64,000 nt of DNA from Deltaproteobacteria bacterium (GTDB taxonomy: Bacteria > Desulfobacterota_B > Binatia > UBA9968), in contig VBKY01000038.1 in assembly GCA_005879255.1 (NCBI GenBank), forward strand, positions 4,641-68,640. The letters are read 5' to 3'. Below, one piece after another: positions 1 to 7,668 of this stretch (its first letter is position 1; each line of letters starts with the position of its first letter). The translations under genes and the position numbers were made by a program. The notes beneath the pieces are model-generated. The model was not told the origin of the DNA and searched no databases. It saw nothing but the letters and a program-made list of their open reading frames with translations.

Positions 1-204
1 CGATTGAAAAAGTAGGCCCGCAGAATCGCACACGCGGAAGTTAAACAGAAACCCGATAAATTGCTGCCGAAGAGAGATCGAGTACCACAACCGTCAAGTC
101 CCTGATGCATAGCAAGTCGTGTCCGGTTTCTTCCAGACAAAACTTCCGAAAATACGCGGACAGCCGTTCGCAAGCGCGCACTTCAGACTTCATGGTTTGA
201 GGAT
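1..204. other. No supported gene at the window edge
   Basis: I see no recognisable gene here. A 50-codon frame on the minus strand (41-193, starting MKSEVRACERL) is open, but it has no ribosome binding site and no family I recognise, so I do not call it. Confidence 0.4.
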
Positions 205-292
205 CTAGTGTGGTGACCCAGAAAATCGCGATATAACTGACGGGTAAAGAACGTAACGAATAATTTAACGAACTTCTGGGTCAGGACACTAG
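205..292. repeat. MITE-like element with 19-bp terminal inverted repeats
   Basis: The ends at 205-223 and 274-292 are imperfect inverted repeats matching at 17 of 19 positions (CTAGTGTGGTGACCCAGAA against CTAGTGTCCTGACCCAGAA). They enclose about 50 bp of AT-richer sequence with no coding frame. Both outer ends read CTAG. The size and structure suit a non-autonomous miniature element or a large stem-loop in RNA. It lies just upstream of the AlkB-like gene. No second copy was seen in the window, so mobility is inference. Confidence 0.5.
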
Positions 293-345
293 CCTGAGGC
301 AAAAAATCTTAGCAGGCCAATTAAACTTCTCGTCGGACATGGCAT

Positions 346-351
346 TATAAT
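346..351 (+). promoter_or_regulatory. Candidate -10 box of a leaderless AlkB-like gene
   Basis: A perfect TATAAT lies only three bases before the ATG at 355. A weak -35-like TTAAAC at 321-326 sits 19 bp upstream. Transcription from this box would start at or next to the start codon and give a leaderless mRNA. No Shine-Dalgarno sequence precedes the ATG, which agrees. Confidence 0.35.
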
Positions 352-354
352 GCT

Positions 355-957
355 ATGCCCAGAGTCAATAGAGCCCCGAGTCTTTTTGAAGTCTCGGCCA
401 AAGTTCCAGATGGGTTTAGTTATCGCCAAAACTTTATCTCAGAGGCCGAAGAGCACGAACTTATTCAGGAGATTCAGAAACTTGACCTTACGCCGTTTAA
501 ATATTATCAATTTATCGGAAAGCGGCGCACAGCTAGTTTTGGCTGGCAGTACGAGTTCGGAGCAAGTGAAATCACAACAGCTCCAGACCCACCGGCATTT
601 CTCTTACCGCTCCGGACACGCGCCGGAGACCTCTTCAACATTGATCCGAACAGTTTAATTCAAACGTCCGTCATTGAATATTCTATTGGATCGCCGATTG
701 GCTGGCACCGGGATATTCCGCATTTTGGGGTTGCGGTTGGCATTTCTCTTGGCGCAGCATGCCGGATGAGGTTTCGAAAATATAACCGCGGCCGATCGAA
801 GAACCTAAATCGTGATGAAATATTATCGATCGAACTACAACCGCGCTCAATTTATTTAATGGGTGGAGCTTCGCGAGAGATCTGGCAACATTCAATTCCG
901 CCCGTGAAGGAGCTTCGCTACTCGGTCATGATGCGGACTTTGCGCGCGAAGTCATAA
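355..957 (+). CDS. AlkB-like 2OG-Fe(II) dioxygenase
   Basis: 200 aa, the usual length for AlkB-type dioxygenases, which repair alkylated bases by oxidative demethylation using Fe(II) and 2-oxoglutarate. The metal site is visible as H118-x-D120 (GWHRD) and the distal H179 (WQHSIPP). Two C-terminal arginines, R188 and R194, in RYSVMMRTLR match the 2-oxoglutarate and substrate positions of the family. The protein has no signal peptide and should be cytoplasmic. The ATG at 355 is favoured because it is the first in frame and follows a TATAAT box directly. It stands alone between a MITE-like repeat and a broken amidohydrolase. The family assignment is firm; the substrate (DNA, RNA or protein) is not known. 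Confidence 0.85.
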   Translation: MPRVNRAPSLFEVSAKVPDGFSYRQNFISEAEEHELIQEIQKLDLTPFKYYQFIGKRRTASFGWQYEFGASEITTAPDPPAFLLPLRTRAGDLFNIDPNSLIQTSVIEYSIGSPIGWHRDIPHFGVAVGISLGAACRMRFRKYNRGRSKNLNRDEILSIELQPRSIYLMGGASREIWQHSIPPVKELRYSVMMRTLRAKS

Positions 958-987
958 GAGGCTGGTCAGATAGAGGGAGGTTCAGCA

Positions 988-1917
988 ATGTTGTCGCGTC
1001 GCGAATTTCTCAAAAGCACGCTTGGCACAGGTGTCGCGCTGGCTTCAGGGTTCTCGCAAGAGGCGGCTGCTCAACCGGAGCGACGCCGACTTATCGTCGA
1101 CGCGCAAGTTCACATGTGAAAGGCCTCAACTCCAGACCGCCCGTGGGTTCCCGGCGCAAGGCCGCAGCTTCCGGAACCATTCACCATCGAGAGGCTGGTT
1201 CCCATGATGGACGAGGCGGGCGTCGATCGCGTCGTCGTCGTCCCGCCGACATTGGAAGGCGACCGGCTCGACTATGCTCAGGAGGCGGTGAAACGATATC
1301 CCGGCCGTTTTGCCATCATGGGCCGCATTGCGCTCAACGATCCGACAACCGCTCGTCGCTTTCCGACGTGGAGAGAACAGCCTGGTGTGCTCGGTATTCG
1401 GTTGAATATAGCTGGCGAGCAGGCCGCATGGCTTACGGACGGGACCGCGGACTGGTTCTGGCCGGCGGCCGAGAAGGCCGGCATTCCGGTCATGTTTCTC
1501 ACCACCGGTCAGACGCACCAGTTCGCCCGCATTGCGGAGCGGCACTCGCTGCTCGTTCTCATCATCGACCATATGGGCGTGTCATCGGAGAGCGTGAGGA
1601 GCAAGACGGTGCCGGCTGCGATCGACCAGTCGGTCGCGCTCGCCAAGTATCCAAACGTGTCCGTGAAGCTGTCGGCGGCGCCGGCCTTTTCGTCCGAGCC
1701 CTATCCGTTCCGCGACGTGACCCCTCATATCCGTCGCCTGTTCGATGCTTACGGTGCGCGCCGCTGCTATTGGGGAACCGACATGACCAATTCATTTGCC
1801 AAGGCCACTTACCGTCAGCGGATTACGCATTTCACCGAGGAATTGGACTTCTTGTCGGAGGACGACAAGGACTGGATCATGGGACGCGCGATTGTCACGC
1901 GCCTGGGATGGGCCTGA
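988..1917 (+). pseudogene. Tat-exported amidohydrolase (PF04909 type) interrupted by an in-frame TGA
   Basis: The ATG at 988 follows a good site (GAGGGAGG) and begins MLSRREFLK, a twin-arginine signal ending near AAAQP. The mature protein starts VDAQVHM, the metal-binding DxxxH-type opening of the amidohydrolase-2 family. TGA at 1117-1119 then falls where relatives usually have Trp (VDxQVHxW). The same frame continues with no shift through WVPGARPQLPEP, MMDEAGVDRVVVVPP and a TIM-barrel-like body to the stop at 1915-1917. Reading through would give 309 aa, normal for the family. TGG to TGA is a single-base change, so this is either a nonsense mutation or a sequencing error. Neighbouring genes end in ordinary TGA codons, so general recoding is unlikely. 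Confidence 0.8.
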
Positions 1918-2135
1918 TCAATAGAGGCCCATAAGGCGCCTACGCGCGGTCGAGCATAGCTACAACAAAGAATGAGATCGAGTTAACGGTTGTGTCGAGA
2001 ATACCTCCGTATCAACGACTTGGCTGGCGTTTCACAAGAGCCAGACACACGAAGCAAGAGCTGCCATGGCTTGATCACGCGTGAGCTATAGTCTTCTTCG
2101 CGGATCTCGTACCGATCCTGGATCGGAGTTTGATT

Positions 2136-2564
2136 TTAGCGCCAGTTCCACCAACTGTAAGGGTTCCACCAGCCGCGGTTGTCGCGGTAGCGGTCCCGGT
2201 CGCCGTAGCGCCACTCGTATTCGCTCAGGTCCCGGTTGAGCTCGCGGCGGTCTTGCCCAACCTCCCACCGGCTGTCTCGCAAATTGTCCCGCGACTCACG
2301 AATTTCCGCCTTATCCCGAGCGAGTTCTTCGACGCCGGCTCCCGATCTGCGGTCCTGTCTAAACTCCCGCCGGTCTTCCTTCAATGCCTTGAGATCACTC
2401 TTGAGCTCCTGGCGACTGTCGCGCAGTTCCCGTCGGTCCTGCTGGATCTCGTTTTGAAGACTTTGCCGGGAGGAGCGTGGGGGATCGGCGGACGCCGCAT
2501 GCGCGAGCGTAACTAAAGCGCCTGCTAGCAAGCCCGTCCATACAATGTTTCTGTACCGCGTCAT
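2136..2564 (-). CDS. Secreted Asp/Arg-rich coiled-coil protein
   Basis: 142 aa from MTRYRN, chosen because GGAGAAATT directly precedes this ATG; an upstream in-frame ATG at 2600 has no such site. A signal peptide (hydrophobic WTGLLAGALVTLAHAASA) is followed by a highly charged helix with repeats such as QDRRELRDSRQELKSDL and EDRREFRQDRR. It ends in an aromatic tail, WWNPYSWWNWR. The charge pattern predicts a long solvent-exposed helix in the periplasm or at the surface. I recognise no enzymatic domain. Small repeat proteins of this kind are common in Gram-negative genomes and poorly characterised. Confidence 0.7.
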   Translation of the reverse strand: MTRYRNIVWTGLLAGALVTLAHAASADPPRSSRQSLQNEIQQDRRELRDSRQELKSDLKALKEDRREFRQDRRSGAGVEELARDKAEIRESRDNLRDSRWEVGQDRRELNRDLSEYEWRYGDRDRYRDNRGWWNPYSWWNWR

Positions 2565-2819
2565 AAATTTCTCCGTTGAGAGGTGAGAGGAATTTACCAT
2601 TTGCAGTAAACCACACCCGTGTGCGGCGGTTCAATAGCAGGGTGGGTTGTAGGATATTGCCGATCATTGTTGAGATGAATTCCTGATACCAACGTCGCGC
2701 TATCATCACTGAGTTTTTACCGTTTGGCAGTCCTAACGACGCTTAACCATCAGGTTTTTCCTTATACTCCAATAACCTGGCGACGCTCGCGTTTTCGCTG
2801 CGCTATCTTAGTGCCGGTC

Positions 2820-2835
2820 TGGCACAAATAGTGCT
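2820..2835 (+). promoter_or_regulatory. Sigma-54-like promoter of the entericidin gene
   Basis: TGGCACAAATAGTGCT keeps the -24 GG (2821-2822) and -12 GC (2833-2834) with exactly ten bases between them, as RpoN promoters require. It lies about 40 bp before the entericidin ATG. It would require sigma-54 and an enhancer-binding activator, neither of which is encoded in this window. Confidence 0.5.
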
Positions 2836-2876
2836 CCTTCAGTTGTTAAAAATATCCGCGCGAATTGGAGACTGAC

Positions 2877-3023
2877 ATGGATCGAATAATTTTTGCCATC
2901 TTTATGTTAATCCTTTTGGGCACGACCGCAGCTTGCAACACGATTCACGGCCTCGGCAGAGACGTCGAGCGCGTAGGTGAAGAGACTCAGGATGCGGCGA
3001 ACGCGGCGAAAAGAAGATTGTAG
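2877..3023 (+). CDS. Entericidin A/B-family lipoprotein
   Basis: 48 aa: MDRIIFAIFMLILLG followed by the lipobox TTAAC and then NTIHGLGRDVERVGEETQ. A short hydrophobic signal, a Cys, and the segment CNT(I/V)xGxGxDVxxxG are typical of entericidins, small membrane lipoproteins that in E. coli form an antidote/toxin pair (EcnA/EcnB) linked to stationary-phase lysis. A weak GGAG lies nine bases before the ATG. Only one such gene is visible here, so it is not an EcnAB pair. The sigma-54-like site upstream suggests stress or nitrogen control. Confidence 0.85.
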   Translation: MDRIIFAIFMLILLGTTAACNTIHGLGRDVERVGEETQDAANAAKRRL

Positions 3024-3070
3024 CAGTCGGGGTGAGCATAGGTTCAGGCTGAGATAGCCCCGGTTTGGTC

Positions 3071-3283
3071 TCATTTTTTCGATGGCCGTTCATCACACGG
3101 CCCGTAATAATCGACAACTTCGCGTTCGGTTGGCACTGCGGGATCGCCGTAAGTCTCGATTTTCATGTGACAGCGATTATTATCGCCTTGTTCCTTCAAT
3201 AGGATACGGTCGGGAGCTGCGGTGCATCCAACGAATGAGGGGAATAAAATGACCAGTGACCCTGTTAATTTCGTAGATTTCAT
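3071..3283 (-). CDS. Small putative lipoprotein
   Basis: 70 aa. The N-terminus MKSTKLTGSLVILFPSFVGC resembles a lipoprotein signal with the acylated Cys at residue 20, although the lipobox FVGC is not ideal. The mature part is 50 polar residues with two further Cys that could form a disulfide (RCHMK and GPCDE). A strong AGAAGGA precedes the ATG. No family is recognised. It lies tail to tail with the entericidin gene and upstream of another small lipoprotein on the same strand. Confidence 0.6.
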   Translation of the reverse strand: MKSTKLTGSLVILFPSFVGCTAAPDRILLKEQGDNNRCHMKIETYGDPAVPTEREVVDYYGPCDERPSKK

Positions 3284-3509
3284 TTGAAAATCCTTCTCTT
3301 ATTTACTGGCGAACGCAATCACTGGAGTCAGGTCTCGCAAGCCTATATTCCTGCAGATAAACAAGGCGCGTCATGGCGCGACCCCCTTGTAGGACGGTAG
3401 GACGGCGGTAGGTGCGGTGTGCGGATGCCTTTCCGACTTGTTGAGTCGGATCGACCGAGGGAGACGTCCAAGGTGAGCGTCTCCCTCTCGAAGCAGCGAT
3501 AAATAAGTC

Positions 3510-3911
3510 CTAACGCCCGCGCACTTCAACAGTTCCTTTGCCTTCGCGGCGATTGATGCTCCTGTAGTTGAAATCGATTCGCTTAATGGTTCGACGTTCG
3601 CCGGGGAGGTCGATGATATGGCTTCCGGATCCTTCCGCGAATTTATGCCGCAATTTGGGCTTGAAGGTTGTATCGTTGCCAAATGTCACGAGCATATTAT
3701 AGATTTCGATCGGCGCATTCTTTACCCTAACCTCAAGCTGTTTAAACCGGCCCTCGCTTCGGCCCACGTCGATCCGGTCGTGATCATTTTTGAAATCCAC
3801 CTCACGTTGACCTAGAAGCTCCCAACGACCCGGCGACTGAGCGGCGCCAGCCATACACGCCGCCAATAGAATAAGAGAAACTAGCGTTAGTCCACGAATA
3901 ATAGTTTTCAT
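3510..3911 (-). CDS. DUF2541-like lipoprotein
   Basis: 133 aa. The signal peptide MKTIIRGLTLVSLILLAAC ends in a clear lipobox (LLAAC). The mature domain has the pattern of DUF2541-type proteins: LLGQREVDFKNDHDRIDVGR near the start, then VRVKNAPIEIYNM, and a C-terminal IDLPGERRTIKRIDFNYRS. This is a small beta-rich periplasmic domain of unknown function. GGGGCGAAC lies before the ATG. The family assignment is from recall of the motif pattern and moderately sure; the lipoprotein nature is firm. Confidence 0.65.
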   Translation of the reverse strand: MKTIIRGLTLVSLILLAACMAGAAQSPGRWELLGQREVDFKNDHDRIDVGRSEGRFKQLEVRVKNAPIEIYNMLVTFGNDTTFKPKLRHKFAEGSGSHIIDLPGERRTIKRIDFNYRSINRREGKGTVEVRGR

Positions 3912-4003
3912 GTTCGCCCCTTTCCTGGGTGTTATGCACGCCTCTATGTTCTAACCTCTTTTGATATGCCGCTTGTTTAGATAAACGCTATTCACTGCAC
4001 ATC

Positions 4004-4213
4004 GTGCAACGGAACCGGGAACGATTACTGTCCAATACTGGACGGTCTCAAAAAATTATTGCGGCGAAGGTCTCATCCTGGGAGATGGAGATACTGGGCA
4101 CGGCTTTGAGTACCGGCGATAAGCCATTGCCGCTCGGCGTCGCGCTGAAGATTTCCCCAACTAGCCATCGAACCCAGATAGACGCGGGATTTCTCGAGAT
4201 CCACCGCACTTGA
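4004..4213 (+). pseudogene. C-terminal fragment of a small membrane-protein gene (copy A)
   Basis: The reading frame is open from 4004, but only its second half, KVSSWEMEILGTALSTGDKP to VALKIS, matches anything: the tail of the damaged gene at 5208-5559. The two copies align without gaps over 91 bp (4067-4157 and 5464-5554). The upstream part, which in the other copy encodes a transmembrane helix, is absent here. I take it as a decayed duplicate rather than a functional gene. Its stop codon lies inside a long perfect palindrome. Confidence 0.5.
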
Positions 4214-4238
4214 GGCGCCGATTCGGCGCCTCAAGTGC
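4206..4238 (+). terminator. Perfect 16-bp stem palindrome, possible terminator
   Basis: Arms 4206-4221 and 4223-4238 are fully complementary (GCACTTGAGGCGCCGA and its complement) around a single central T. In RNA this folds as a very stable hairpin; in DNA it can form a cruciform. No T-run follows directly, so Rho-independent termination is uncertain. Confidence 0.45.
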
Positions 4239-4436
4239 GTGATGTTTCACATTTCAAGAACTTTCATGCCTGCGATAATTCCTTTCAAGACGGTCCTCTA
4301 TTAGACAGTAATCCCTCTCCGGTCAGTGTAGAGTTTGACCAATTCTAGGCGTGGGGTTTCACTCCTGAGGTTACTCGAAATTTTTTAAGTAAGCCTGACT
4401 TAACCCTCCTAATCTGTCCGACCAAAGGAGGTTGAC

Positions 4437-4664
4437 ATGCGAAAATTAATCGTGCTCTTCGCGCTCATGATCGCTCTCGGTCAGTGGGGTTGCCAATTCG
4501 TTGGAGGAGCGGCGTCAGGGAACCGTACACCCGTGTCAGGCTACAACTCTAACTCCCATTACCAGATGAACCAGCTGGAGGAGGATTATCGAGACCAAAG
4601 AATATCTCGTAGAGACTACGAGATCCGCAAGGGACAGGTAGAGATAGGTGTTATCCTTTACTAG
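4437..4664 (+). CDS. Small lipoprotein
   Basis: 75 aa behind a near-ideal AAAGGAGGTTGAC site. The signal MRKLIVLFALMIALGQWGC ends in a Cys at residue 19, consistent with lipidation. The mature part has a Gly/Ser/Asn-rich linker and then a charged helix, QLEEDYRDQRISRRDYEIRK, which resembles a short oligomerisation helix of the SHOCT type. Upstream sequence at 4294-4310 shares CTATTAGACAG with the region before the gene at 5699, suggesting a duplicated promoter region. Function unknown. Confidence 0.6.
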   Translation: MRKLIVLFALMIALGQWGCQFVGGAASGNRTPVSGYNSNSHYQMNQLEEDYRDQRISRRDYEIRKGQVEIGVILY

Positions 4665-4716
4665 GCGAAGCCTTTGCCTTGCGGCGGTTCAAGAGCCTGC
4701 CCTGAGTATGTCGAAG

Positions 4717-4741
4717 GGTTCAATAGTTCAAAAGTTCAAGG
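4717..4741. repeat. Phased TTCAA repeats (site A)
   Basis: Three TTCAA words at about nine- to ten-base spacing (GTTCAATAGTTCAAAAGTTC), about one helical turn. Comparable phased clusters occur in intergenic DNA at 23417-23460, 52347-52380 and 59239-59290. Confidence 0.5.
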
Positions 4742-4953
4742 GAAGATAAACCTGAGGGGGGGAACTTTGATGTTTTGAGAATTATCAAAATGTCGTGTGG
4801 ACTCTGGGGCCTGGCATAACAATCTTATCCAGGCTTCGCATCACGATTGCACTGCCGGTGCTGATGGAGAGATTTGATGCGGCGTTACGAGCAACCAAAG
4901 GGGGAAGCCGCTTGGCTTTCCCCCTAGGTTTCTGTTTGACGGTTTGCGATGAA

Positions 4954-5199
4954 TCAGTTCAGGCTTATAGCGATCTGTCTTGGCTTGGCCTCATCGGCTT
5001 TGGGAACTTGTACTTCAAGTATTCCGTCCCGATAGGTTGCTTTGATGCCATCGTGTTTCACCGTTTGCGGCATGTAGAAGGATCGAGAAAATTTACCTGC
5101 AACCCGCTCGACCCGGTGGTACTCGACCCCAGTGGCCGGCTCTTCAAACTTTCTCTCGCCACTGAGTGTCAATATCCCCTCGTTCACTTCCGTTTTCAT
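4954..5199 (-). pseudogene. Truncated Hsp20 (alpha-crystallin) C-terminal half
   Basis: 81 codons matching only the second half of a small heat-shock protein: VNEGILTLSGERKFE, then VERVAGKFSRSFYMPQTV and the strand DGILEVQVPKADEAKPRQI. Complete bacterial Hsp20 chaperones are about 140-150 aa; the N-terminal arm and first beta strands of the crystallin domain are missing. The ATG at 5199 stands where the intact family has an internal residue (the ...KVEVNEG region), and no ribosome binding site is visible. The break lies next to the damaged membrane-protein gene on the other strand (5208), so a rearrangement probably joined the two. Confidence 0.75.
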
Positions 5200-5207
5200 G
5201 GATAAAA

Positions 5208-5559
5208 CCGCAGAAACGGATCGGCCAGTATGCCTGGTTGGTCTTGATCACGTTTATCGGCGTTTTCATCTGGCTGTATGCGGATACCGTGAATAAGACC
5301 AGCCTTGCCACTCGCATTGCCGGACTGCGAACGTTGGCCACCGGAAAAAGGCAAACCGTTGCTTCTGTCCGTGACTCTGACCGACGGGAATAACGTAAAG
5401 TACCTCATCTAACTGCCGCAAGCCGACAAGTTGGAGGTCGCAAAAGAAGGGAATTCGAAAGAAAAGGTCTCATCCTGGGAGATCGAAAAATTAGGCACGG
5501 CTTTTAGCACCGGTGATAATCCGTTGCCGCTCAGTATCGCGCTGAAGATTTCCCACTAG
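5208..5559 (+). pseudogene. Broken small membrane protein (copy B)
   Basis: The first segment, RIGQYAWLVLITFIGV followed by WLYADTVNKTSLATRI, encodes one transmembrane helix. Near 5345, in GGAAAAAGG, the frame shifts and continues as GKPLLLSVTLTDGNNVKYLI. It meets TAA at 5410-5412 and then resumes in the same frame with LPQADKLEVAKE and KVSSWEIEKLGTAFSTGD to a stop at 5557. The start is missing at the junction with the Hsp20 fragment. It therefore carries three separate defects. The tail duplicates the fragment at 4067-4157. Family and function are unknown. Confidence 0.65.
5464..5554 (+). repeat. 91-bp direct repeat (partner 4067-4157)
   Basis: Gapless alignment with 4067-4157, starting AAGGTCTCATCCTGGGAGAT in both. 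The differences preserve most encoded residues, as expected of two old copies of one coding segment. Confidence 0.7.
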
Positions 5560-5698
5560 AACTCAGCAAAAGAGCCACATCACACTCGAGATGCCGCATC
5601 GGCACGTCAGTATTAAAATTCTTTTCAACACTGTCCACTATTAGACAGCAAACTCTTGCCGAGTAAGATTACGTTGATCGTACAAGGAGGACAAATCT

Positions 5699-6127
5699 AT
5701 GTTTACTCAGATTTGGAGAACTGTATTCGCAAGCGCGCTTTTCTTGACTCTGGCTGTGTCCGCTTGGGCGGCGGAGGAAAAGCAAGCGCCGCCGGCTAAA
5801 GCGGAGAAGATGGGGGAGATGGAGAAGAAGCCGGAGATGGGAAAGATGACGACCGGCAGGAAAGACAACAGAGAGGTTCAAGAGGCTTTGAAGGCCAAGG
5901 GCAACGATCCCGGACCTATCGACGGCAGAATGGGTCCCAAAACCCGGGCCGCGCTGAAGGCATTTCAAGAGGCCAACGGCTTGAAGGCGACCGGACAATT
6001 GGATAACCAGACAGCCGAGAAGCTCGGAATCAAAATGGCTAAGCCCATGGATACGGAGATGAAGGCCATGAAAAAAGAAAAGATGGAACCCATGAGCAAA
6101 GAACCGACGAGCAAAGAAAAGAAGTAA
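5699..6127 (+). CDS. Secreted peptidoglycan-binding protein
   Basis: 142 aa behind a strong AAGGAGGACAAATCT site. The signal peptide MFTQIWRTVFASALFLTLAV ends near AWA. A Lys/Met/Glu-rich linker leads to a PG_binding_1 domain (about residues 60-110): VQEALKAKGNDPGPIDGRMG, then KTRAALKAFQEANGLKATG and LDNQTAEKLGI. A second Lys/Met-rich tail follows (MAKPMDTEMKAMKKEKMEPM). The domain binds cell-wall peptidoglycan, so the protein probably acts in the periplasm. The tails could bind metal through Met or contact anionic polymers; that is speculation. It is monocistronic, with a hairpin after the stop. Confidence 0.8.
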   Translation: MFTQIWRTVFASALFLTLAVSAWAAEEKQAPPAKAEKMGEMEKKPEMGKMTTGRKDNREVQEALKAKGNDPGPIDGRMGPKTRAALKAFQEANGLKATGQLDNQTAEKLGIKMAKPMDTEMKAMKKEKMEPMSKEPTSKEKK

Positions 6128-6148
6128 TTGCCCATCCACGAAAACAGA

Positions 6149-6170
6149 AGGGGAGTTTTAATGCTCCCCT
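6149..6170 (+). terminator. Hairpin after the peptidoglycan-binding gene
   Basis: Seven-base stem AGGGGAG/CTCCCCT with an eight-base loop, about 20 bp after the stop codon at 6127. There is no strong T-run, so termination strength is uncertain. Confidence 0.45.
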
Positions 6171-6308
6171 CCTGACCTATAAGACGGTATCTCCCAGCAG
6201 CCATCAAACGTCTCTTCCGGCGTTTCGCAAAAGAACAATTTAAGTTAATAGACTTAGGCAAGTCTGACAGTGCGCCGCACTTGTACGTTCGCTATATAAA
6301 AAAGGACT

Positions 6309-6570
6309 TCATGACTTTTTCGAGAAGTTAGCCCGTTCCTTGATTAGCCGGGTCGAAAAAGCGATCGAGGGGGCATCTGCGATCTTTTTGAGCAGCCTGC
6401 AACAAAGTTTTTCTCGGCAACATGCCAGAGCCGTCAGAGCGTCGTCGAGCTTTGGCAGATCGTCCCGATGCACGAGAAAATCCAAGTCCAGTGTCTGCCG
6501 CGGAACTCCCAACACTCCGAGAGCGAAACCGCCAAAGACTAGCCGAGCGCGACCCGGAATCCGGAAATAT
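6309..6570 (-). pseudogene. Nucleotidyltransferase (AbiEii-like) fragment
   Basis: The readable part is LVFGGFALGVLGVPRQT followed by LDLDFLVHRDDLPKLDDAL. This matches the nucleotidyltransferase core in which GG...G and DxDF position the catalytic aspartates (here DLDF). Homologues continue for another 100 or more residues; here the frame degenerates after LTAL into Cys-rich sequence and stops. No start codon or ribosome binding site is visible, and a stop precedes the fragment in frame. It overlaps the 3' extension of the LysR gene on the same strand. It probably derives from an AbiEii-type toxin or a sugar/antibiotic nucleotidyltransferase. Confidence 0.55.
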
Positions 6571-7668
6571 TAGACGCTTCTTCGAGGCAATGGTAATCCG
6601 GCCGCGAATACTTATACACCGCCTCGAAGACGTTTGGCTCGTATAGGAGGATTGGGCTCTACGCTGGACAGCGAGTTCAGATGTTTCAGTTTTCTGTCGC
6701 ACGCTACGCAAGAGTTCGAGGAATTCCAGCGCCAGCGAGGAAAGCTTTCGTTTCTTCGAATAGATAATAGAGCTCTCCCCTTCCAACTCAATGCCCGGCA
6801 CTTTGAGGATTTTTAATTCACCCGAAGCGACTTCGGATTTAATCGCGTCCTCGTAGACCATTCCAACACCCATATTCTTCCGGACCGCCGCCTTGATCTC
6901 CGTCGGCCCGTCGCAATACATAGCGATCTTGAGATCTAGTTCTCGGTCGCGAATCCGCTGCATAGCCTTATCGAACACGCCGGACCCTCCCTTACCGCCT
7001 CTAATGATCAGAGGCTCAGCAAACACGTCAGATAATTGCAATCGACTTTTGTGGGCTAATCGGTGATTCGACGGAACGAACATCGCGATCTTCTCCCGCC
7101 GCAATGGCTCGCAAGCCAAATCGGCCGAACGCGCCTCCCTTACCGTCACAGCCAGGTCCAATACCGAGCTCGATACCATTCGCTCAAGATGATCCGAAGT
7201 CCGAGTGCGCATCTCCAATTCGGCGGTCGGATGCACATGTCGAAAGCCGGCCAACAAAGACGGCAATAACTCCGCGGAAGCGTTGTCCGTTCCTCCTACC
7301 CGCAAAATTTCTCGATCGCTTTTCGCCGGCAGCTTGAATCCGCCCTCCAGCATCGCGACCTGCTCAAGAATCGGCATGATTTTCCGCAGGAACAACTGCC
7401 CCGCTTCCGTGATCTCGATACCTTTGCTCAACCGGCGGTAAAGCTGGGTTCCATGATGATCTTCCAACTGTTTCAACTGCTGGGTGATCGATGGCTGGCT
7501 GACACGTAGCTCCAGGGAAGCCTTTGTCAGACTCAGATGCTTCGCCACAGCGGCAAAGGAACTGAACTGGTTTAACGTCAGCGTCACTCGTTTCGCTGCA
7601 CCAGAATTTTCCACAAAAAGCGCATCAATTGGTTTCGATGGCGAATCAACTCCAACCTGTACGTCCAT
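6328..7668 (-). CDS. LysR-family transcriptional regulator with run-on C-terminus
   Basis: Starts at MDVQVG (ATG 7668), with GGGGGGGAG about eight bases upstream. After a 30-residue leader comes a LysR winged helix-turn-helix: LNQFSSFAAVAKHLSLTKAS then LRVSQPSITQQLKQLEDHHG and LYRRLSKGIEITEAG. The periplasmic-binding-like effector domain follows (EILRVGGTDNASAELLPSLL to KSEVASGELKILKVPGIELE). The family normally ends near LEFLELLR, giving about 330 aa. Here no stop occurs, and the frame runs on about 110 codons out of phase over the nucleotidyltransferase relic, to 446 aa. The tail is Ser/Arg-rich and probably not selected. A deletion that removed the original stop is the simplest explanation. 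Target genes are unknown. Confidence 0.75.
   Translation of the reverse strand: MDVQVGVDSPSKPIDALFVENSGAAKRVTLTLNQFSSFAAVAKHLSLTKASLELRVSQPSITQQLKQLEDHHGTQLYRRLSKGIEITEAGQLFLRKIMPILEQVAMLEGGFKLPAKSDREILRVGGTDNASAELLPSLLAGFRHVHPTAELEMRTRTSDHLERMVSSSVLDLAVTVREARSADLACEPLRREKIAMFVPSNHRLAHKSRLQLSDVFAEPLIIRGGKGGSGVFDKAMQRIRDRELDLKIAMYCDGPTEIKAAVRKNMGVGMVYEDAIKSEVASGELKILKVPGIELEGESSIIYSKKRKLSSLALEFLELLRSVRQKTETSELAVQRRAQSSYTSQTSSRRCISIRGRITIASKKRLIFPDSGSRSASLWRFRSRSVGSSAADTGLGFSRASGRSAKARRRSDGSGMLPRKTLLQAAQKDRRCPLDRFFDPANQGTG

Noticed and set aside
41..193. 50-codon minus-strand frame
   Set aside because: No ribosome binding site and no family; kept only as a note.
1117..1119. TGA as a recoded Trp codon or selenocysteine
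   Set aside because: Normal TGA stops are used by neighbours and no SECIS-like hairpin follows; a nonsense change is simpler.
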